From contig JAFDCC010000022.1 of the NCBI GenBank assembly GCA_019312985.1, forward strand, positions 1-8,573: a stretch of 8,573 nt of DNA. The letters run 5' to 3'. Below the pieces are notes generated by a model. It was not told where the DNA came from. It saw only the letters and a list, made by a program, of their open reading frames with translations, and did not search any database. This document shows, piece after piece, positions 1 to 6,300 of this stretch. Positions within the stretch are counted from its first letter, which is position 1, and every line of letters begins with the position of its first letter. Made by a program: the position numbers and the translations under genes. Source of the stretch: Deltaproteobacteria bacterium (GTDB taxonomy: Bacteria; Desulfobacterota; Desulfobulbia; Desulfobulbales; BM004).

Positions 1-173
1 AAGAGCTGCGCCGCCAATCCCCTCCTCCCGAGGCCTAGCAGGCTTTGTGCCGGATGTCTTCCGGCAGGAAAATCCTCCGGGGGCAATTCCCGCTGCAGCT
101 ACACTATTCATCAAGGTTTTTTTCTTCGGCTGTTCTGCCAGGGCTTGCGTTTCAGGGGCCGAATGAATACTGC
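1..173. other. Left-edge region without a confident gene
   Basis: No convincing gene is visible. It lies downstream of the minus-strand secreted-protein gene that stops at 174-176. One minus-strand frame is open from inside that gene to the window edge and has an ATG at 109-111, but there is no Shine-Dalgarno before it and the peptide is Gly/Ala/Pro/Arg-rich with no recognisable family. A perfect 7-bp hairpin with a 5-nt loop lies at 48-66 (arms 48-54 and 60-66). It has no adjoining T-run, so it is not a standard intrinsic terminator. Confidence 0.45.
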
Positions 174-596
174 TCAGAAACCGGGTACTTCTATGAAAAC
201 GGCAACTCCGGGACTGCTTATGGGCTCACTGCACTGCAGGGCGTCGGGCACAAGCAGGCCGGAGTAACGGTCGGGCCTGGCATCGGCAGGTACAGTAATA
301 ACAAGGTCCATGGTACGGGATGGTTTCAGGCCCGGACTCTCGGTGTCAAGCCACAGATAGGCCGAGGACAGCGAGCCGCGCGGGATATTGTTATTTTCCA
401 GGCGTGAGCCGACAAAAAAATTCAGCGAATAGGCGCTGGATGAAAAACCGTGTGCCGTCAGGGCGGTCCGGCCGGTTTCCCCGGGTGTGAGTTTCATCTC
501 CACCGTCTGCGGCGCAAAGGTCACCTGTGCGGCCTGGACAGTCAGGGCCGCGCTGAAAAAACAAGTAAAGAGCAGGATGATGGCTGTTTTCTTCAT
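174..596 (-). CDS. Small secreted (periplasmic) protein of unknown function
   Basis: A 140-aa protein with a clear Sec signal peptide: Met-Lys-Lys start, hydrophobic core at about residues 5-20, and likely cleavage after VQA (residue 22). The mature part of about 118 aa looks beta-rich. It contains a segment with LTPGETGRTALTA near residue 42 and a SRTMDLVITVPADARPDRYSG stretch (about residues 92-112). Those features recall immunoglobulin-like domains in which a 'pay-off' strand follows a PGE turn, as in NEW3- or chaperone-like folds; this is a resemblance only. The start at 594-596 was chosen because GGAGG sits just upstream and the signal peptide begins there. The frame is open further upstream to 797, but that stretch has no signal peptide and does not look coding. 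The gene is last in the minus-strand series after the two transferases, 286 bp away, so cotranscription is uncertain. Substrate and partner are unknown. Confidence 0.75.
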   Translation of the reverse strand: MKKTAIILLFTCFFSAALTVQAAQVTFAPQTVEMKLTPGETGRTALTAHGFSSSAYSLNFFVGSRLENNNIPRGSLSSAYLWLDTESPGLKPSRTMDLVITVPADARPDRYSGLLVPDALQCSEPISSPGVAVFIEVPGF

Positions 597-882
597 GGTT
601 TTCCTCCGGTGAGGTTCGGCTTGCAGCAAAAACTGCCAGAAAAGAACGGCTCCTGCCTCTTCTGCGCCGAGACCTGCAGAGCTGTATGCATACTGCATGC
701 CACTGCAGGCCTTGGGATAAGCCGGGGGCCACACCTTCCCCACAGGCCGGAAAACCGGCCGTTCACCGGAATATCTTTCCTCATGCGTCCGCCCCATTCG
801 TGGTCCGGCCCGGCAACACCGTTTACCGGCAGCGCCGACTCAGGTTCCATCTGCAGTATCTGCCCTGCCTCTGCCGGCCCGC
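597..882 (-). other. 286-bp intergenic region rich in inverted repeats
   Basis: No believable gene lies between the glycosyltransferase stop and the secreted-protein start. Several inverted repeats do. GGCCGG at 745-750 pairs perfectly with CCGGCC at 755-760 across a 4-nt loop. GCCGGG at 721-726 can pair with CCCGGC at 809-814 and would enclose that hairpin. CCTGCAG at 673-679 pairs with CTGCAGG at 703-709 around the 10-bp palindrome at 684-693. TCCGGTGA at 605-612 matches TCACCGGA at 763-770 and could occlude the GGAGG ribosome-binding site of the gene at 174-596. None of the hairpins is followed by a T-run on the minus strand. It could be a structured 5' leader, or simply GC-rich spacer. 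I recognise no known riboswitch class. Confidence 0.4.
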
Positions 883-1584
883 TCAGCCCCGTTTCACCCG
901 GTACCACTCCGCCAGTTTCCTGGGATTGACGCCGAGGAGGTAGCCGAAGACCATTGCCTGGTTGATGAGCGTTGTTCGCAGGGTGCCGAGTTTTTGCCAG
1001 CGCCGCGCGGATGTTGTCGCTGCCAGGGACAGGATCGTGATACGCCCTCTCTGTTTCAGGCGCCGGACCATTTCAAAGTCCTCCATCACCGGCAGGGGCG
1101 GAAACCCCCCAAGCGACGCAAAGAGATCGGACCGGACAAAAAGAGCCTGGTCGCCATAAGGCATCTGCAGGAACCGGGCCCGGATGTTGACGCCCTTTTC
1201 TATGAGCCTGAGGCCCCAGCCAGACCCAGCAATGGCAAAACGGAAGGCTCCTGCCGCAACCCCCGGCTCTCCCAGGGCAGCCCGGACCTGCGAGGCAAAA
1301 CCCGGTGCCAGCGCGGTATCGGCATGGAGAAAGAGTAGAATGTCCCCCCGGGCCGCCCCGGCGCCGACATTCATCTGGGAAGCCCGGTCGGGGTCAGCAC
1401 GAAGCACCCTGGCACCGAGGGCTTCTGCAACTGCGGCGGTTCCGTCAGAACTGTTGCCGTCCACCACCAGTACCTCGATATCCGGGCCGGCGAACAGCCC
1501 CGGCAGATGCCTGGCGATGTTTTCCGCCTCGTTACAGGCCGGTATGATAATCGAGATGCTGAAGGTCTTCGGGTCTGTCGACAT
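883..1584 (-). CDS. Family-2 glycosyltransferase, TIGR04283 type
   Basis: A 233-aa single-domain GT-A glycosyltransferase with no transmembrane segments, expected to be cytosolic or peripheral. The N-terminus has SIIIPACNEAENI (about residues 11-23), the nucleotide-sugar entry motif. It is followed by VVDGNSSDGT (40-49), RASQMN (67-72) and the metal-binding FLHADT (85-90). Further on are GDQALFVRSDLF and a VMEDFEM motif that supplies the likely catalytic acidic residues. This set fits the family named 'transferase 2, rSAM/selenodomain-associated'. The acceptor and donor are not known. ATG at 1582-1584 is preferred; a GTG codon directly before it is an alternative start. The Shine-Dalgarno is weak, and the start lies 53 nt inside the preceding transferase gene, so translational coupling is likely. 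Family members are often found with radical SAM genes, but none is visible here. Confidence 0.88.
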   Translation of the reverse strand: MSTDPKTFSISIIIPACNEAENIARHLPGLFAGPDIEVLVVDGNSSDGTAAVAEALGARVLRADPDRASQMNVGAGAARGDILLFLHADTALAPGFASQVRAALGEPGVAAGAFRFAIAGSGWGLRLIEKGVNIRARFLQMPYGDQALFVRSDLFASLGGFPPLPVMEDFEMVRRLKQRGRITILSLAATTSARRWQKLGTLRTTLINQAMVFGYLLGVNPRKLAEWYRVKRG

Positions 1585-2161
1585 CACTCAACGTTTCCAG
1601 TTGCGCAAGGGAGAGTCCCTTTTGCACGGCAATTTCGAGGGTCTTTTCAAGAACGTTGCCGGTACCCCAGGGGATTGCGGCAAAAAGGGCCGGCTCGGGC
1701 CGGCTCAGGCCGATCAGGTAATAGCCGCCGTCCGTGGCCGGACCGAGGACAAGGTCCCGGGAGCGGAGGATGCTGAAGGCCTCCGCGATATGGGAGGCGA
1801 GCAGGTCTGGGCAGTCTGCCCCGATTATGACCACCCGGAGGCAGCCTTGACCAAAAGCTTCCCGAAAGGCTCCCGCCAGCCGCTGCCCCAAATCCCCGTC
1901 GGGCTGGGCCCGGTAGTCCAGATCAGGCCCCAGCCACTGGCGCATTTCTTCGCGGCTGCCGCCCTCGTGGTAAACAGCCGCCGCCGCCCGGTTTTTCTGC
2001 AGAAACTGCCGGACCCGGGCCAGGGTCTTCTCGGTCAGTTTTTTCTGCAGGGCCGCCGCGCCCCGGTTCCCGAGAACCTTTGCCAGGCGGGTTTTGGTGC
2101 TTCCCGGCTGCGGGTAGCGCGTAAAAACGAGTGCCTGTTCCTTGTGCCGGCTTCTTTGCAT
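1532..2161 (-). CDS. GT-A-fold transferase, DUF2064 / TIGR04282 type
   Basis: A 209-aa protein of the COG3222/DUF2064 family ('transferase 1, rSAM/selenodomain-associated'), related in fold to nucleotidyltransferases such as CofC. The motifs appear in the expected order: FTRYPQPGSTKTRL (13-26, nucleotide-binding loop), IIGADCPDL (112-120), GPATDGGYYLIGL (140-152), IPWGTGNV (163-170) and SDVDRPEDL (192-200). Length is normal for the family. It is the first gene of the minus-strand series, and its 3' end overlaps the glycosyltransferase by 53 nt. The two families commonly travel as a pair, which suggests consecutive steps on one sugar- or nucleotide-linked product; the chemistry here is unproven. 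The start at 2159-2161 fits the family N-terminus, but the ribosome-binding site (a GGG next to the ATG) is poor. Confidence 0.9.
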   Translation of the reverse strand: MQRSRHKEQALVFTRYPQPGSTKTRLAKVLGNRGAAALQKKLTEKTLARVRQFLQKNRAAAAVYHEGGSREEMRQWLGPDLDYRAQPDGDLGQRLAGAFREAFGQGCLRVVIIGADCPDLLASHIAEAFSILRSRDLVLGPATDGGYYLIGLSRPEPALFAAIPWGTGNVLEKTLEIAVQKGLSLAQLETLSDVDRPEDLQHLDYHTGL

Positions 2162-2224
2162 CCCGAATTGAATAGATTATGGTAAAGTTTCAGCTCCGCT
2201 GTTACCTTAACCTCTTTTTGTATC
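2162..2224. promoter_or_regulatory. Divergent intergenic region, presumed promoters
   Basis: This 63-bp AT-rich gap separates two divergently transcribed genes, so it should hold at least part of both promoters. I could not identify a -35/-10 pair with good spacing on either strand. Neither start codon has a strong Shine-Dalgarno, so one or both transcripts may be leaderless or have very short leaders. Confidence 0.35.
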
Positions 2225-2995
2225 ATGAAAAGAAAAAAAAGAAAAAAGATCTCGCCCGCTGCCTACAGCAACCGGATCTATCGCCAGACACTGGACGCTG
2301 CGGGTTTGGTTTCGTCCTTCGTGACGGTGCGGGAAACCGACCTTCACATCCTGGCCCCGATAAACGTCACAGATGCCGGGTACCATGCCGTCCACCGCTA
2401 CCGGAACCAGCTGGAAAATTACATCACCGCCAACCCTGCTTTTTTGACATCCCTTGTTCCCCTGGAACAGGACCCCCTGGCGCCGCCCATGGTGCGGGCC
2501 ATGCTGCAGGCAGCAGCGGCAGCCGATGTGGGGCCCATGGCCGCTGTCGCCGGCGCCCTCGCGGAGTTTGTCGGCCGGGAGCTTCTTGACTCCGGCCTGC
2601 TGGAGGTCACGGTGGAAAACGGCGGCGACATCTTCCTGAAAAGAGAACGGCAGTGTGTCGCGGCGATCTTTGCCGGCCGGTCGCCGCTGAGCCGCAAAAT
2701 CGGCATCAGGATACCGGCCGCGCAGATGCCGGCCGGCCTCTGTACCTCTTCCGGCACCGTCGGCCATTCTCTCAGCCTGGGAAAGGCCGACTCCGTCACC
2801 GTCCTGGCGCCATCGGCGCTGCTGGCCGATGCAGCAGCCACCAGGCTCGGCAACGAGGTTTGCGGAGCGCCGGGCAAAGACATTGCAGCCGTTCTTGAAA
2901 TTGCCGCCGCCATTGAAGGGCTGCTGGGGGTGGTTATCATCTCTGGCAAAGAGATGGGCGCCTGGGGTGAGGTTGACATCGTCGGACTTCACTAG
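2225..2995 (+). CDS. UPF0280 family protein (ApbE-like fold)
   Basis: A 256-aa protein matching UPF0280 (COG2122), distant relatives of ApbE FAD:protein FMN transferases. Visible landmarks are YRQTLDAAGLVSSFVTVRETDL (about 19-40, typical N-terminus), ANPAFLTSLVPL (69-80), APPMVRAML (86-94), a GPMAAVAG loop (103-110), ENGGDIF (131-137, like the ApbE NGGD metal/flavin motif) and TSSGTVGHSLSLGKAD (174-189), followed by ADAAATRLGN (201-210). No signal peptide is present, so it is probably cytosolic, unlike most ApbE proteins. The biochemical activity of the family is not established to my knowledge. The first codons are extremely A-rich (A8 at 2233-2240, A6 at 2242-2247), giving a Lys/Arg N-terminus. 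No clear Shine-Dalgarno precedes the ATG. The GDP-mannose gene follows after 56 bp on the same strand. Confidence 0.87.
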   Translation: MKRKKRKKISPAAYSNRIYRQTLDAAGLVSSFVTVRETDLHILAPINVTDAGYHAVHRYRNQLENYITANPAFLTSLVPLEQDPLAPPMVRAMLQAAAAADVGPMAAVAGALAEFVGRELLDSGLLEVTVENGGDIFLKRERQCVAAIFAGRSPLSRKIGIRIPAAQMPAGLCTSSGTVGHSLSLGKADSVTVLAPSALLADAAATRLGNEVCGAPGKDIAAVLEIAAAIEGLLGVVIISGKEMGAWGEVDIVGLH

Positions 2996-3051
2996 GAAAA
3001 GTGGGGCAAACATGCTATATCGACCCTTAGAAAATAATCAGGAGGAAAACA

Positions 3052-4455
3052 ATGTCACAGATCCTGCCCGTAATACTTGCCGGCGGCACAGGAACACGGC
3101 TCTGGCCTTTGTCCCGGGAACTCTACCCCAAGCAGCTTTTGAACCTGACCGAAGATGTTTCGCTGCTGCAGGCGACAATCAAGCGGATTGTCTCCCTGCC
3201 CGGGATGCTTCCGCCCCTGGTTGTCGTGGGCGATGAGCACCGTTTTCTCACCCTGAACCAGATCAAGGAGCTGGGGCTGCAGGAAAAAGTCAGCATCATC
3301 CTTGAGCCGCTGGGCCGCGATACGGCGCCCGCCATCTGTGCTGCCGCGTTCTACGCCCTGGCAAGGCACGCCGAAAACACCATCCTGCTGGTACTGCCGG
3401 CAGACCACCTCATCAGCAAGCAGGAAGCCTTCCAGGAGGCACTGGCGTTGGCGAGCACCCTGGCAGAGGCCGGCAAACTCGTAACCTTCGGCATCACCCC
3501 GGACAGGCCTGAGACGGGCTACGGCTATATTGAGAAGGGGGAAGGAAACAGGGTTCTCTCGTTTGTCGAGAAGCCGGACCGGATAACCGCGAAGCGCTAC
3601 CTTGCCGCGGGCAACTATTACTGGAACAGCGGCATGTTTGCCTTTTCCATCAAGACATTTCTCGCCGAGATCGAAAAGCATGCGCCCCAGACCTGTTCCA
3701 CCATGGCAACATCCGTAGATAAAGGGAGGGAAGATGGACCCTTTTTCCGGCTCGACCAGAAGAGCATGGCGTCCTGCGCCAGTGAATCCATCGACTACTC
3801 GCTCATGGAAAATTCCGAGCAGGTGGCCGTAGTCCCCGTTGACATGGACTGGAGCGACATCGGTTCATGGCAGGCCCTCTGGGACGTTTCCGCCAAGGAT
3901 AAAGAGGGCAACGTGGTGCAGGGCGACGTTGTACTGGAGGACACCCACAACAGCCTGCTGCGTGCTGAAAACAGGCTGGTGGCCGGTGTCGGCTTAAAAG
4001 ACACCCTTGTGGTGGAAACCGCCGATGCCGTGCTGGTGGCCCCGCTTGCCCGGGCCCAGGACGTCAAGAAGATCGTCAAACGGATCAAGGCGGACAACAA
4101 GGAGGAGTACAGGCTGCACAGGACCGTTTACCGGCCGTGGGGCAGCTACACCGTCCTGGAGCAGGAACCGCGCTACAAAATCAAGCGGATCACCGTCAAC
4201 CCGGGGGCAAAGCTCTCCCTGCAGATGCACCACCACCGGTCGGAACACTGGATAGTGGTGAAGGGCACGGCGAAGGTGACCTGCGGCGACGACACCTTTC
4301 TCGTCCACGAAAACGAATCAACCTATATCTCCGCCGGCCAGAAGCACCGGCTTGAAAATGACGGGGTCATTCCCCTCGAACTCATCGAGGTGCAGAACGG
4401 CAGTTACCTGGGTGAGGACGATATTGTCCGGTTTGATGACAAGTATGGCCGATAA
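3052..4455 (+). CDS. manC: Mannose-1-phosphate guanylyltransferase / mannose-6-phosphate isomerase (bifunctional)
   Basis: A 467-aa bifunctional type II PMI/GMP enzyme of the AlgA/ManC/CpsB/XanB family, full length for the group. The N-terminal GT-A pyrophosphorylase domain has the signature AGGTGTRLWPLSRELYPKQ (10-28), which binds GTP and Mg2+, and FVEKPD (171-176), which binds the sugar phosphate. The C-terminal cupin domain carries QMHHHRSEHW (391-400), the zinc-binding isomerase motif. The enzyme interconverts fructose-6-P and mannose-6-P and makes GDP-mannose from mannose-1-P and GTP. It feeds O-antigen, capsule or exopolysaccharide synthesis; a phosphomannomutase must be encoded elsewhere. 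A strong AGGAGG at 3040-3045, 6 nt before the ATG, fixes the start. The PilZ gene follows 17 bp downstream, suggesting one transcript. The exact symbol depends on the pathway (algA, manC, cpsB or xanB). Confidence 0.96.
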   Translation: MSQILPVILAGGTGTRLWPLSRELYPKQLLNLTEDVSLLQATIKRIVSLPGMLPPLVVVGDEHRFLTLNQIKELGLQEKVSIILEPLGRDTAPAICAAAFYALARHAENTILLVLPADHLISKQEAFQEALALASTLAEAGKLVTFGITPDRPETGYGYIEKGEGNRVLSFVEKPDRITAKRYLAAGNYYWNSGMFAFSIKTFLAEIEKHAPQTCSTMATSVDKGREDGPFFRLDQKSMASCASESIDYSLMENSEQVAVVPVDMDWSDIGSWQALWDVSAKDKEGNVVQGDVVLEDTHNSLLRAENRLVAGVGLKDTLVVETADAVLVAPLARAQDVKKIVKRIKADNKEEYRLHRTVYRPWGSYTVLEQEPRYKIKRITVNPGAKLSLQMHHHRSEHWIVVKGTAKVTCGDDTFLVHENESTYISAGQKHRLENDGVIPLELIEVQNGSYLGEDDIVRFDDKYGR

Positions 4456-4472
4456 ACGATGGGGAAGCTGCC

Positions 4473-4907
4473 ATGAAAAGTGACAAGCGAAAGGCAAAAC
4501 GAGTTTCCGTCGAGTTCCCGGTCACGGTGTACCTCTTTGACAACAGGGAAAATACCAGGAGGGGAGTTCCTCTCGAAGGGCGCATCAGTGATTTCTCCCC
4601 CCTCGGGGCGAGGCTGACAATCCCGACAATGACCGTGGACGGCAAGCACCTCTTCTATGCCTGCAATGGCAACCCCGACTATGCCCTCGACCTGGCATTC
4701 GCGCTGGAGGGTTCTACCGAAAGAGTCATATCCGTCCCTGCCACGCCGGTCTGGTTTGACCGGGATCTTGCATCCGAGCGGAAGGGCTTTATCGTTGGGC
4801 TGAAATTCCTCGCAGACAGCAAGAGCCCGGAAATCCGCATCCTCTGCCAGGAGGCGTGCCAGGATGAACAGCGGTTTTTTTCCCTCTGGAGGCGCTTCTT
4901 TCAGTAG
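4473..4907 (+). CDS. PilZ domain c-di-GMP-binding protein
   Basis: A 144-aa stand-alone PilZ protein. Both c-di-GMP contact motifs are present: RKAKR (6-10, the RxxxR motif) and DFSPLG (40-45, the [D/N]xSxxG motif), separated by about 30 residues as usual. The C-terminal part, including VPATPVWFD and FIVGLKFL, fits the remaining beta-barrel strands. No membrane segment or extra output domain is visible, so it probably acts by binding a partner protein. It starts 17 bp after the GDP-mannose enzyme gene, with only a weak GGGGAAG upstream, so translation probably depends on the upstream gene. The position suggests c-di-GMP control of a mannose-containing polysaccharide; this is inferred from synteny only. 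Its last 7 nt overlap the 3' end of the convergent gene at 4901-6274. Confidence 0.9.
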   Translation: MKSDKRKAKRVSVEFPVTVYLFDNRENTRRGVPLEGRISDFSPLGARLTIPTMTVDGKHLFYACNGNPDYALDLAFALEGSTERVISVPATPVWFDRDLASERKGFIVGLKFLADSKSPEIRILCQEACQDEQRFFSLWRRFFQ

Positions 4908-6274
4908 TCCTCAATCCTCTGCCGAAACCAGCGGATCAGCTGGTTTCTGGCACCTTCCATGTCAAGGTGATAAATCTCCCTTGGAAAGAGCAGCTCCGTC
5001 ACTCCGGAGTCAAATATCCTCTTCACCTCATACTCGTCGTGGGACACGTCCTTTTTATAGATGTAATCCAGGTATGTTTTATTGGTGTGCACAATAAATT
5101 CAACGCGCATGCCGCCCATACGGGCAAAGAATTTCATCATCGGCGTCGCAGTCGAGCTGCCGATATTTGAACTGCTGTGGCTGCTGATGCCATCCAGGGT
5201 GTCGCTTATATCTTCAAGGGTCATGAAGGAATTGGCCCGGATGGCACTTTCCGTCAGGTGTTTCTGAAACAGCTTGACCTCGGCCGCCGTGTCCAGCACC
5301 CCCAGCAGCCCCAGTTCATCGTCAACGGCCACAGCGGGATTTTCCTCGCCCTTGCGGATCAGCTTCAGCACCTTTGCCTCAGGCGCCTTCTTCCGGACAC
5401 TGACATAGATAGGCACCTCCTGTGTCCCGGCCCGGAAGCGCCGCCGCTTGATGAGGGTAAGCTTCTGCCCTGGCAGCAGGCTTACCCCGGCGGCCTCGGC
5501 TTCGGTCAAAACCCTGACGTCTGTGCAGGAGAACTTTTCCGGTTCATGGCGGCTCAGCAGGTAGAAAAGGTCCAATTCGCCGATCCTGATTTCGGGACTC
5601 CAGACAAAACTGTTCAAAAAGTGAAGAAACTCGGCAAACTTGGCCTCGATGTCCGTTTCACGCTCCCTCTGGTCTATGGAGCCGGCCAGACTCATGAGAA
5701 CCAGTTTTCGCTTGGCCTCAAAACGGGCCTTTTTATGATAGCGATCATCGAACATGATCAGCAGGAGATCCACAGGCGAACTGGTGATATCAATCTCGTT
5801 GGTGATCTCGATGAAGGGGGCGAAGCGGGCAAGGACCCTGTTGTTCAGGTAGCGGATCACCGAATCGGCGGTCTGCGAGTAGCCGTCTACCCGCGAGACG
5901 ATCTCCCTTTCACTGCCGTGAATGCCGAACATGTTCCCCAGGAGCAGGTACGCCCGCCGATTTATCTCCTGCCGCCTGATCTTGTCCTTTATGAGCGCCT
6001 TGATTTCAGGATAGGATGTGATGTTAAGCAGCTCAAAAACCTGGTTGCGGCTCGCCCGGTACTTGGCAACGAGGTTTTGCCGGCGCAGTTCGACCGCTCT
6101 TCGGCGCGCCAGCCTGCTGAAGAGGGCGGCTCCCGGAGGGGTCGAAGCCGTGGCGAAGGGTCCCTCCTGGTCCAGCAGGGAATATATGGTATTACCCCAG
6201 TTTCGTGGCATGGCTTTGGTGTATGGGTTCTTGCAAAGGACGCAACCGAAGGCGAATGGCACCTTTGGTAACAC
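4901..6274 (-). CDS. Conserved-looking protein of unknown family, 457 aa
   Basis: I do not recognise this protein. It is long, soluble-looking and charged, with no signal peptide or transmembrane segment. Roughly, residues 55-240 look helical, with an Arg-rich stretch at 55-66. Residues 250-310 look beta-rich (VLTEAEAAGVSLLPGQKLTL, then a KRRR run). A VDDELGLLGVLDT stretch (317-329) follows, then a Ser-rich linker (364-375). The C-terminal strand/helix region carries MRVEFIVHTNKTYLDY (389-404) and LLFPREIY (428-435). The 317-435 layout faintly recalls RelA/SpoT-type nucleotidyltransferase domains, but no catalytic motif supports that. The start is unsure: GTG at 6272-6274, GTG at 6260-6262 or ATG at 6209-6211 (residue 22) are possible, none with a good ribosome-binding site. 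All lie inside the palindrome at 6184-6279. It is probably cotranscribed with the amidotransferase gene 26 bp upstream. Confidence 0.72.
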   Translation of the reverse strand: MLPKVPFAFGCVLCKNPYTKAMPRNWGNTIYSLLDQEGPFATASTPPGAALFSRLARRRAVELRRQNLVAKYRASRNQVFELLNITSYPEIKALIKDKIRRQEINRRAYLLLGNMFGIHGSEREIVSRVDGYSQTADSVIRYLNNRVLARFAPFIEITNEIDITSSPVDLLLIMFDDRYHKKARFEAKRKLVLMSLAGSIDQRERETDIEAKFAEFLHFLNSFVWSPEIRIGELDLFYLLSRHEPEKFSCTDVRVLTEAEAAGVSLLPGQKLTLIKRRRFRAGTQEVPIYVSVRKKAPEAKVLKLIRKGEENPAVAVDDELGLLGVLDTAAEVKLFQKHLTESAIRANSFMTLEDISDTLDGISSHSSSNIGSSTATPMMKFFARMGGMRVEFIVHTNKTYLDYIYKKDVSHDEYEVKRIFDSGVTELLFPREIYHLDMEGARNQLIRWFRQRIEDY

Positions 6275-6279
6275 TATAT
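6184..6279. repeat. Imperfect palindrome (~96 bp), candidate MITE/REP-like element
   Basis: The ends are inverted copies. Reading ATATGGTATTACC at 6184-6196 against the reverse complement of 6267-6279 (ATATAGTGTTACC) gives 11 of 13 identities without gaps. Inside, the symmetry continues imperfectly. CAAAGG at 6234-6239 is mirrored by CCTTTG at 6262-6267, a GGCATGGC-type segment at 6207-6214 is mirrored by GGCGAATGGC at 6251-6260, and the centre is TTGCAA at 6231-6236. The whole stretch could therefore fold as one long, mismatched hairpin. It spans the junction between the amidotransferase gene and the 457-codon ORF and supplies all plausible start codons of the latter. No transposase is nearby. 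Whether it is dispersed in the genome cannot be seen from one copy. Confidence 0.5.
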
Positions 6280-6300
6280 TCTTTTGGGAAAGAGGTCGTA

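Noticed and set aside
745..760. Perfect GGCCGG/CCGGCC hairpin as an intrinsic terminator of the glycosyltransferase gene
   Set aside because: There is no T-run on either side, so it is kept only as a structural element.
597..882. Known riboswitch (c-di-GMP, cobalamin, FMN, Moco)
   Set aside because: None of the conserved cores of these classes could be matched by eye.
593..907. Minus-strand 104-codon frame whose TGA overlaps the ATG of the secreted-protein gene (ATGA)
   Set aside because: The composition (many Pro, Gly, Arg, Cys, Trp) does not look like a protein, it runs into the glycosyltransferase 3' end, and it has no recognisable motif.
1184..2185. Plus-strand 333-codon open frame
   Set aside because: It lies antisense to the two transferase genes, whose family motifs are unambiguous.
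2973..2978. TTGACA as a -35 box for the GDP-mannose gene
   Set aside because: No acceptable -10 hexamer follows at 16-18 nt spacing, and it lies inside the UPF0280 coding sequence.
2207..3013. Minus-strand 268-codon open frame
   Set aside because: It lies antisense to the UPF0280 gene and shows no family features.
4875..4881. T7 run near the end of the PilZ gene as a terminator
   Set aside because: The only upstream stem is 4 bp long (CCTC/GAGG), and it lies within the coding region.
5177..6271. Plus-strand 364-codon open frame
   Set aside because: It is a mirror of the 457-codon minus-strand gene in GC-rich DNA, with no ribosome-binding site or known motif. Its C-terminal part is palindrome sequence.
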